Shown here: piece by piece, positions 57,190 to 64,000 of the stretch
Layout of the letters: each line of letters starts with the position of its first letter
Position numbering within the stretch: the first letter of the stretch is position 1
NCBI GenBank assembly: GCA_963682025.1
Contig: OY821519.1
Span: 145,328,394 to 145,392,393 of the forward strand
DNA: 64,000 bases
DNA from: Cordilura impudica
Lineage: Eukaryota > Arthropoda > Insecta > Diptera > Scathophagidae
Reading direction: 5' to 3'
Translations under genes and position numbers: made by a program
The notes under the pieces: generated by a model
The model's input: the letters and a program-made list of their open reading frames with translations, nothing else
Told to the model about the DNA's origin: nothing
The model's database searches: none

Positions 57190-59705
57190 TATGAAAGAAA
57201 AAATTAAAACGAAAAATGGAAAATGAAATATGAAAAATGAAATATGAAAAATGGAAAATGAAAAATGAAATATGACCAACGGAAAATGAAAATGAAAAAC
57301 GAAAACTGAAAAATGGAAAATTAAAAATTAAAAATTAAAAATTAAAAATTAAAAATTAAAAATTAAAAATTTAAAACTAAAAATTAAAAATTAAAAATAA
57401 AAATTAAAAATTAAAAATTAAAAATTAAAAATTAAAAATTAAAATTAAAAATTAAAAATTAAAAATTAAAAATTAAAAATTAAAAATTAAAAATTAAAAA
57501 TTAAAAATTAAAAATTAAAAATCAAAAATTAAAAATTATAAATTAAAAATTAAAAATTAAAAATTAAAAATTAAAAATTAAAAATTAAAAATTAAAAATT
57601 AAAAATTAAAAATTAAAAATTAAAAATTAAAAATTAAAAATTAAAAATTAAAAATTAAAAATTAAAAATTAAAAATTAAAAATTAAAAATTAAAAATTAA
57701 AAATTAAAAATTAAAAATTAAAAATTAAAAATTAAAAATTAAAAATTAAAAATTAAAAATTAAAAATTAAAAATTAAAAATTAAAAATTAAAAATTAAAA
57801 ATTAAAAATTAAAAATTAAAAATTAAAAATTAAAAATTAAAAATTAAAAATTAAAAATTAAAAATTAAAAATTAAAAATTAAAAATTAAAAATTAAAAAT
57901 TAAAAATTATAAATTATAAATTAAAAATTAAAAATTAAAAATTAAAAATTAAAAATTAAAAATTAAAAATTAAAAATTAAAAATTAAAAATTAAAAATTA
58001 AAAATTAAAAATTAAAAATTAAAAATTAAAAATTAAAAATTAAAAATTAAAAATTAAAAATTAAAAATTAAAAATTAAAAATTAAAAATTAAAAATTAAA
58101 AATTAAAAATTAAAAATTAAAAATTATAAATTATAAATTATAAATTATAAATTAAAAATTAAAAATTAAAAATTAAAAATTAAAAATTAAAAATTAAAAA
58201 TTAAAAATTAAAAATTAAAAATTAAAAATTAAAAATTAAAAATTAAAAATTAAAAATTAAAAATTAAAAATTAAAAATTAAAAATTAAAAATTAAAAATT
58301 AAAAATAAAAAATTAAAAATTAAAAATTAAAAATTAAAAATTAAAAATTAAAAATTAAAAATTAAAAATTAAAAATTAAAAATTAAAAATTAAAAATTAA
58401 AAATTAAAAATTAAAAATTAAAAATTAAAAATTAAAAATTAAAAATTAAAAATTAAAAATTAAAAATTAAAAATTAAAAATTAAAAATTAAAAATTAAAA
58501 ATTAAAAATTAAAAATTAAAAATTAAAAATTAAAAATTAAAAATTAAAAATTAAAAATTAAAAATTAAAAATTAAAAATTAAAAATTAAAAATTAAAAAT
58601 TAAAAATTAAAAATTAAAAATTAAAAATTAAAAATTAAAAATTAAAAATTAAAAATTAAAAATTAAAAATTAAAAATTAAAAATTAAAAATTAAAAATTA
58701 AAAATTAAAAATTAAAAATTAAAAATTAAAAATTAAAAATTAAAAATTAAAAATTAAAAATTAAAAATTAAAAATTAAAAATTAAAAATTAAAAATTAAA
58801 AATTAAAAATTAAAAATTAAAAATTAAAAATTAAAAATTAAAAATTAAAAATTAAAAATTAAAAATTAAAAATTAAAAATTAAAAATTAAAAATTAAAAA
58901 TTAAAAATTAAAAATTAAAAATTAAAAATTAAAAATTAAAAATTAAAAATTAAAAATTAAAAATTAAAAATTAAAAATTAAAAATTAAAAATTAAAAATT
59001 AAAAATTAAAAATTAAAAATTAAAAATTAAAAATTAAAAATTAAAAATTAAAAATTAAAAATTAAAAATTAAAAATTAAAAATTAAAAATTAAAAATTAA
59101 AAATTAAAAATTAAAAATTAAAAATTAAAAATTAAAAATTAAAAATTAAAAATTAAAAATTAAAAATTAAAAATTAAAAATTAAAAATTAAAAATTAAAA
59201 ATTAAAAATTAAAAATTAAAAATTAAAAATTAAAAATTAAAAATTAAAAATTAAAAATTAAAAATTAAAAATGAAAACTTAAAAATTAAAAATTAAAAAT
59301 TAAAAATTAAAAATTAAAAATTAAAAATTAAAAATTAAAAATTAAAAATTAAAAATTAAAAATTAAAAATTAAAAATTAAAAATTAAAAATTAAAAATTA
59401 AAAATTAAAAATTAAAAATTAAAAATTAAAAATTAAAAATTAAAAATTAAAAATTAAAAATTAAAAATTAAAAATTAAAAATTAAAAATTAAAAATTAAA
59501 AATTAAAAATTAAAAATTAAAAATTAAAAATTAAAAATTAAAAATTAAAAATTAAAAATTAAAAATTAAAAATTAAAAATTAAAAATTAAAAATTAAAAA
59601 TTAAAAATTAAAAATTAAAAATTAAAAATTAAAAATTAAAAATTAAAAATTAAAAATTAAAAATTAAAATTTAAAATTTTAAATTTAAAATTTAAAATTT
59701 AAAAT
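57190..59705. repeat. (TTAAAAA)n microsatellite array, ~2.4 kb
   Basis: A 7-bp unit TTAAAAA repeated some 340 times from about 57,310, with rare variants (TTATAAA near 57,910 and 58,126-58,150; a 6-base unit near 57,445). It is preceded by a degenerate GGAAAAT/GAAATAT zone from 57,190 that seems to be its ancestor. The end degrades into TTTAAAA near 59,665. Confidence 0.95.
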
Positions 59706-59779
59706 TAAAAATTTTCAATTCAGATTATTGCGAGCTTTTTAAACTTAAACATTCTACCTATTGCGGACAGGGGAATCTT

Positions 59780-59952
59780 TTCAACAGTCAGACAGACAGA
59801 CAAACTGACATCGCCAGATAGATTCCTCCTTTTAGAAGGATCAAGAATATTTATAAATTATCGAGTGGCTCCGAAATTTATTTCCATTTCCGGATTTACA
59901 AACGGATATACATATATATACCCTGTGCACAGTGGTGTGGGAATTATAAAAA
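59780..59952 (-). repeat. Diverged family II end
   Basis: CAGTCAGACAGACAGACAAA, ACATCGCC, then ACAAACGGATATACATATAT and CCCTGTGCACAGTGGTGTGG match the family II end with changes. It lies right after the TTAAAAA array. Confidence 0.65.
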
Positions 59953-62840
59953 CACACACATTAAAATTTGATCAGTATATAGTATAGATGGTGTAAAATT
60001 TTATTGCTGCAGATGAATTAGAATTCTTAGGCATTTTACACAGTGTTTCAAAATATAAAGAAATTTACGTAATTTTTTTCTATTAATTCAGAAAACTAAT
60101 TTTTTTTTTTGTTTTTAATTGGCAAGTTTCCATCGCATTGGGAGTAACAAGGATATCTGAAAATATTCGAAGTATCGCTAGCTAACATTCCAGCAACCCA
60201 TTTTTTCAGAGTATGTCATATATTTACTTTTATTACCAAAGTATATGAATGGAAAAATTTTAATTTTTAGGGTACGCTTCAAAACGTCGAATTTAAGATT
60301 TTTTCCAAACGTAACGGTTTGAGGTAATGCAAACATTCTCCTAATCAATTTTTAAAGAAACTTCTGGCTTTTACCAGTAGTTTGCATAAAACAAAAAAGC
60401 GTTTATTGAATTGTTTTGTGACCAGTTATTTTGAATTTATGTTGTTATTTCTTTTGGGCTATGATGGTCAGCTTTTAAGTTTTAAATAAAATAAATTAAT
60501 ATCACAGAACTCGTTAAGTTTAAAACTGTGAATTTTTTATATATATTTTTTTTTATATTATTTTTTTTTTTTATTAATTTATTTAATTTTATTAAATTTG
60601 TGTCGTGATGTCCAGTTTTTTATCATTAAATTTATTAAATATAAATTACCTTACAATCTAAGTGTGGATTAATCAAATTAATAATTAAAAATTTTTGTAC
60701 ACTCCTAATGAAGATAACAAATCGTCAAAGAAACGTGGAGTGAAGATAAAATAAATTTTGGTTTAATTTATTTTTAAAACTCATCATAACCAAAAAGAAA
60801 TAACAACATAAAAAAGAGTTTCGATGAAAAATTTAAAATTAAATTCTTAATAACATCATAGTTTTATATTTTTTACTACTTTTTTTGCGGATGGAACCAT
60901 TGTGTGGCAGTACAGATAATTATATTGAATTTAGGGCAAATAAAGTTGATCTCAAGAGAGTAAGGTTTCTCCGTATAAACATCCACCACTTTTCATATAT
61001 TTCATATATGGTCAAAATTTCATAAAAATAAATGACCGCAGAATGTTATAAAAAAATTTGCACTTTTACGAGAATGAGTGGCAAAATTATGTTAATATGT
61101 ATAACAATTATTTATCATTTGGTAATGTTTTTAATATAAAAACTGTTAAAATGTTTACTTTAAATGTTAAACCCTACAATAATGAAGCATACTTTTAGGA
61201 AAAGGTGAAAAATATATTTTCTTATCTGACTCTTAAGTACGTTAGGGTGGAGTAATATTGATTGAACATTTTTCATTAAAATTTACCTTGTAATTGAGAC
61301 CTGTTAAAAAAGACTTAAAAATTATCTACTTTAGGCCAATCAGAGTTCATCTTCAAGATGCGTGAAGAGTCAGAATTGCAAATTTTATATATTCACCTAA
61401 TTTTCAAGGTGAATACAGATATGAAATTATTATATGATGGAATATCTGATGGTGAAAATTATCCATAGATTATATTTTATTAACTGAGACAAAATTTACT
61501 ATTATTGCAATTTTGATATTATACAAAAATATATATGGGCCTTTTTCGTCCTCACATGAAATGGCTTCAGCGATATTCTAACAAATAAGTATTTCATGCC
61601 TATAAACTATGATCAAGTAGTAAATTATCAGTTAAAAAAGAATCGGAGCAATAAATTTTTAAATCTTGACAACATTTTTTTTAATTATGGCACTTTTCAA
61701 AATGTTTAGAGGGTGTGGGGGCCTTAATATGAACTACGATCAGCTTAAATATATTTACATATGTATATTTGCATAGACCTCACACTTAGTGCCGAAGTTA
61801 AAGTCGAGCAATTGCTATGTCGCTCCTGCCTATAACTTTATCGTATTATGATGGAAAATTATATTAAAAAAGTTCTACCAGGCACACACAGGGAAAACTC
61901 CAAAAAATCAAAATCTTCTTATTACCAATTCAAAAACTTTTAATGTACAATTATTCTAAGATTCGTTCAATAATAATTAAATTCTTGTATGCGCAAGACT
62001 GTTTTTTTTTTTTTTCAAATTCAAGGGACTGGGCTCAACAGTCTTACTGTAGTATTAAATCCTTGTTATCCTTTATTATTATTTGTGGTAATATTTTAAA
62101 TAATTCATAAAAGTATTTTTTGTTAAGTTTTCGCAGAAAAGCCTGTAAGTCAAAGCCGTCAAAATATTTTTTTTTTTTTTTGTTTTGAACTAAGTTGTAT
62201 GCCTATTATTACGAATAATTATTGCTTTTCACAAAAACATTGTCATAATTTTTCCCGGCAACGCAAACGAACTTAATACTGCACATGCCCGCCTGGCAAC
62301 CCTTACTTCACCGACTATAGTTATCTTGCTTATAGATATTTCTTACGTACATGTGTATGTGAATATTTCGTCAAACGGCTTCTATAATAATTCTGCTCAT
62401 ATTCAATATATTGCAAGTGACATTTTTGTACCATCTCCTCTGATTGCTCAAAGTATAACAACGATTAATGAAGCATGCAACATAATTATTATATATATAA
62501 TTATGTTTCAATTATAGTTGTTATACTTTTGTTTAAATTTAAACTTCAGGTTTATATACAGTGTTGTGGAAAACAAAAGCTACAAAAAAATATTGACAAA
62601 ATAGCTGGTGTATTTCTCAGATTACGTATGCAATATACAAAAGAGAAACTTTAAGAAATTATGAACAAAGTTGAGCATTAACTTTATTTTGCAATCTATT
62701 TTATATAAAATACGAAAAGTATTAAACAAAATTAATAATAATTGAATAAAAATAACTTTGTATATGTTTTCCAATGCATCCAATAAAAAGTAAAATACAA
62801 GATTGTATTGTTGTTTACATATGTATATTTTTTCTAAAGC
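59953..62840. other. 2.9-kb AT-rich stretch, nothing recognised
   Basis: Poly-T runs near 60,100, 60,560, 62,000 and 62,170. The small ORFs at 62,326-62,517 and 62,622-62,855 show no domain. No repeat family of this window recurs here. Confidence 0.5.
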
Positions 62841-62844
62841 GGAA

Positions 62845-63785
62845 GTCAAGAGCATGAACTCGTTTTAGTCATATTACTTCTTCATCATCGTTTAGCAAGT
62901 TTATAGCTGAAGTGTTTGGGTGGTAGTTTAGTCTCCTAAGATATCTTTCAGAAACTCTATTTATTACATATTTTATTGAAGCAATAAGAAGATCATTTAA
63001 AACAGCGTTGCTTTTTTAAAAACCATGAAGAGTTTGTTAACAATCGTAAAGTTTCTTAAAATTTCAATATTTGAATCACTGAAAGTTCAAACCGATTTAT
63101 GTACAATATATGTTTAAGTTAAGTTCAAAATTTGGTAAAATTAGCCAATATATATTTTTACTTTTTATGTTGTGTTGTTCCCCTTTCATCTTCATATAAT
63201 CCTTCCAAGTTAGTCGTCTGCCTAAGTTAAGTCGGAGATATTTAACTTTGTTCTTTTTAGTGCCATGTAAAAATATTAGAAAACTATTCTCTTCTTAGTT
63301 TAATTTGTTAGAAGCTAAAGTAGCAGTATCATCTGCGTATGTACATATACAAATAATCATGATACCCATAGTTGGCATGTCATATGTGAATCTTGTTTAA
63401 AGGACTGGATCCAGCACAGTTTCTTGTGGGATGCCTGACTTAATTTCTCCAAAATTAGAGTTTTCGTCATTTAAATTAACATAGAAATGTCTATCAACAA
63501 GATATGCTATCAAAATAAAATAAAAGTGGCTGGAAGCAGTTTTTGATGTGTAAACATCTAAACATTGTAAGAAAAATAATATGCTTTTGGTCCAACAGTA
63601 TTAATGCTTTAGCAGTAATGCCGTCATATCATGGAGACTTTCCAACATTTTGTTTATTTATAAGCGTTTTTACATAGGACGGAAAAAAGTAGACCAATAA
63701 TTTTGAAAAGTTCTTCACATTAGTGGCAAATATATTGCATATATATGTAAATTGATATTGTCACATTTTACTTTTACCCCATCAG
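62845..63785 (-). pseudogene. Jockey-like LINE reverse transcriptase relic
   Basis: Read down the minus strand: VGKSP-YDGITAKALILL-like start near 63,640, DRHFYVNLNDENSNFGEIKS near 63,495, GIPQETVLDPVL, TYADDTATLASNKLN near 63,340 (catalytic box intact), NKVKYLRLNLGRRLTWKDY near 63,260, then SERYLRRLNYHPNTSAINLL near 62,950, ending KRVHALDF near 62,855. These are the blocks of Jockey-clade elements, a different family from LINE-a/c/d. Large deletions and stops separate them. Confidence 0.75.
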
Positions 63786-63825
63786 CTTCTAAATAGGATT
63801 TTAGAATTGGCTAAAGTATTTCGTT

Positions 63826-64000
63826 TTTATACCCTATACCACTATGTGGTTTGGGTATAATGACTTTGTGCTGCTGTTTGTAACTACCAAAAATATTTGA
63901 CCTAGACCCATCTTTAATTATACCGATCGAATCAGAATCACTATCTGATTCGATTTAACGATGTCCGTCCGTCCGTCCGTCCGTCCGTCCGTCTGTGTGT
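63826..64000 (+). mobile_element. Family I DINE-like repeat, copy K (cut by window end)
   Basis: First ~175 bp of a plus-orientation copy, from ATACCCTATACC through the (GTCC)n run at 63,964-63,990, truncated by the window edge. Confidence 0.85.

Noticed and set aside
57310..59665. CRISPR-like array
   Set aside because: A pure 7-bp tandem repeat with no spacers; the genome is an insect's.

Overview
The window looks like a stretch of fly nuclear DNA, most likely from a calyptrate fly such as a blow fly or house-fly relative. It is very AT-rich. It carries many copies of two short mobile repeat families with GTCC/GACG microsatellite cores, which resemble the DINE-1/Helentron-associated elements of higher flies. 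It also has short GT-AG introns inside transposase genes and Jockey-like, Transib, hAT, Helitron, PIF and Tc1/mariner remnants. Species assignment is inference. I could not support any ordinary host protein gene, tRNA or rRNA; essentially everything recognisable is transposon-derived.

Layout. 1-4.8 kb: a dead Tc1-like transposase, a DUF4780-type retrotransposon ORF, a family I repeat (copy A), a mariner remnant, a repeat with a hammerhead-ribozyme-like core, and a MITE. 5.6-6.3 kb: a dispersed repeat with a second hammerhead-like motif and a zinc-finger fragment. 6,978-11,016: a nearly intact hAT-like transposon with ~490-bp inverted repeats, a perfect 8-bp target duplication and a transposase with one frameshift. 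13-22.4 kb: a minus-strand LINE cut up by later insertions. A plus-strand LINE splits its 3' part. A Buster-type hAT with an 8-bp duplication sits upstream; that hAT contains a Helitron, whose helicase ORF contains a family I element.

22.4-34.6 kb: another LINE copy with an intact YADD box, a PIF/Harbinger MITE carrying a MADF fragment (TTA duplication), a family I copy split by a mariner-like element, a family II repeat and a Tc1 remnant. 34,654-38,743: a decayed second hAT, paralogous to the first, whose coding exon is split by family I copy F. 38.8-45.5 kb: a MITE, a lone Transib-like end, more family I copies and otherwise unrecognised AT-rich sequence. 45.6-49.7 kb: a second family II copy interrupted by a nearly intact DNA transposon encoding a DUF7869-like protein; the other family II copy shows the empty site. 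49,874-53,661: a Transib (RAG1-related) transposon with CACAGTG ends and a perfect CGGCG 5-bp duplication, inserted in a LINE. 54.7-59.7 kb: a 2-kb 21-bp minisatellite, then a 2.4-kb (TTAAAAA)n array. 59.9-64 kb: sparse sequence, a minus-strand Jockey-like remnant and a family I copy running off the end.

How it fits together. This is an insertion archive. Several insertions can be removed on paper to recover the interrupted reading frame (Transib in LINE, family I in Helitron, family I in hAT) or a matching empty copy (DUF7869 element in family II). This gives a relative order of activity. The elements with near-intact genes (hAT at 7-11 kb, DUF7869 element, Transib) are the most recent and the most useful to follow up.
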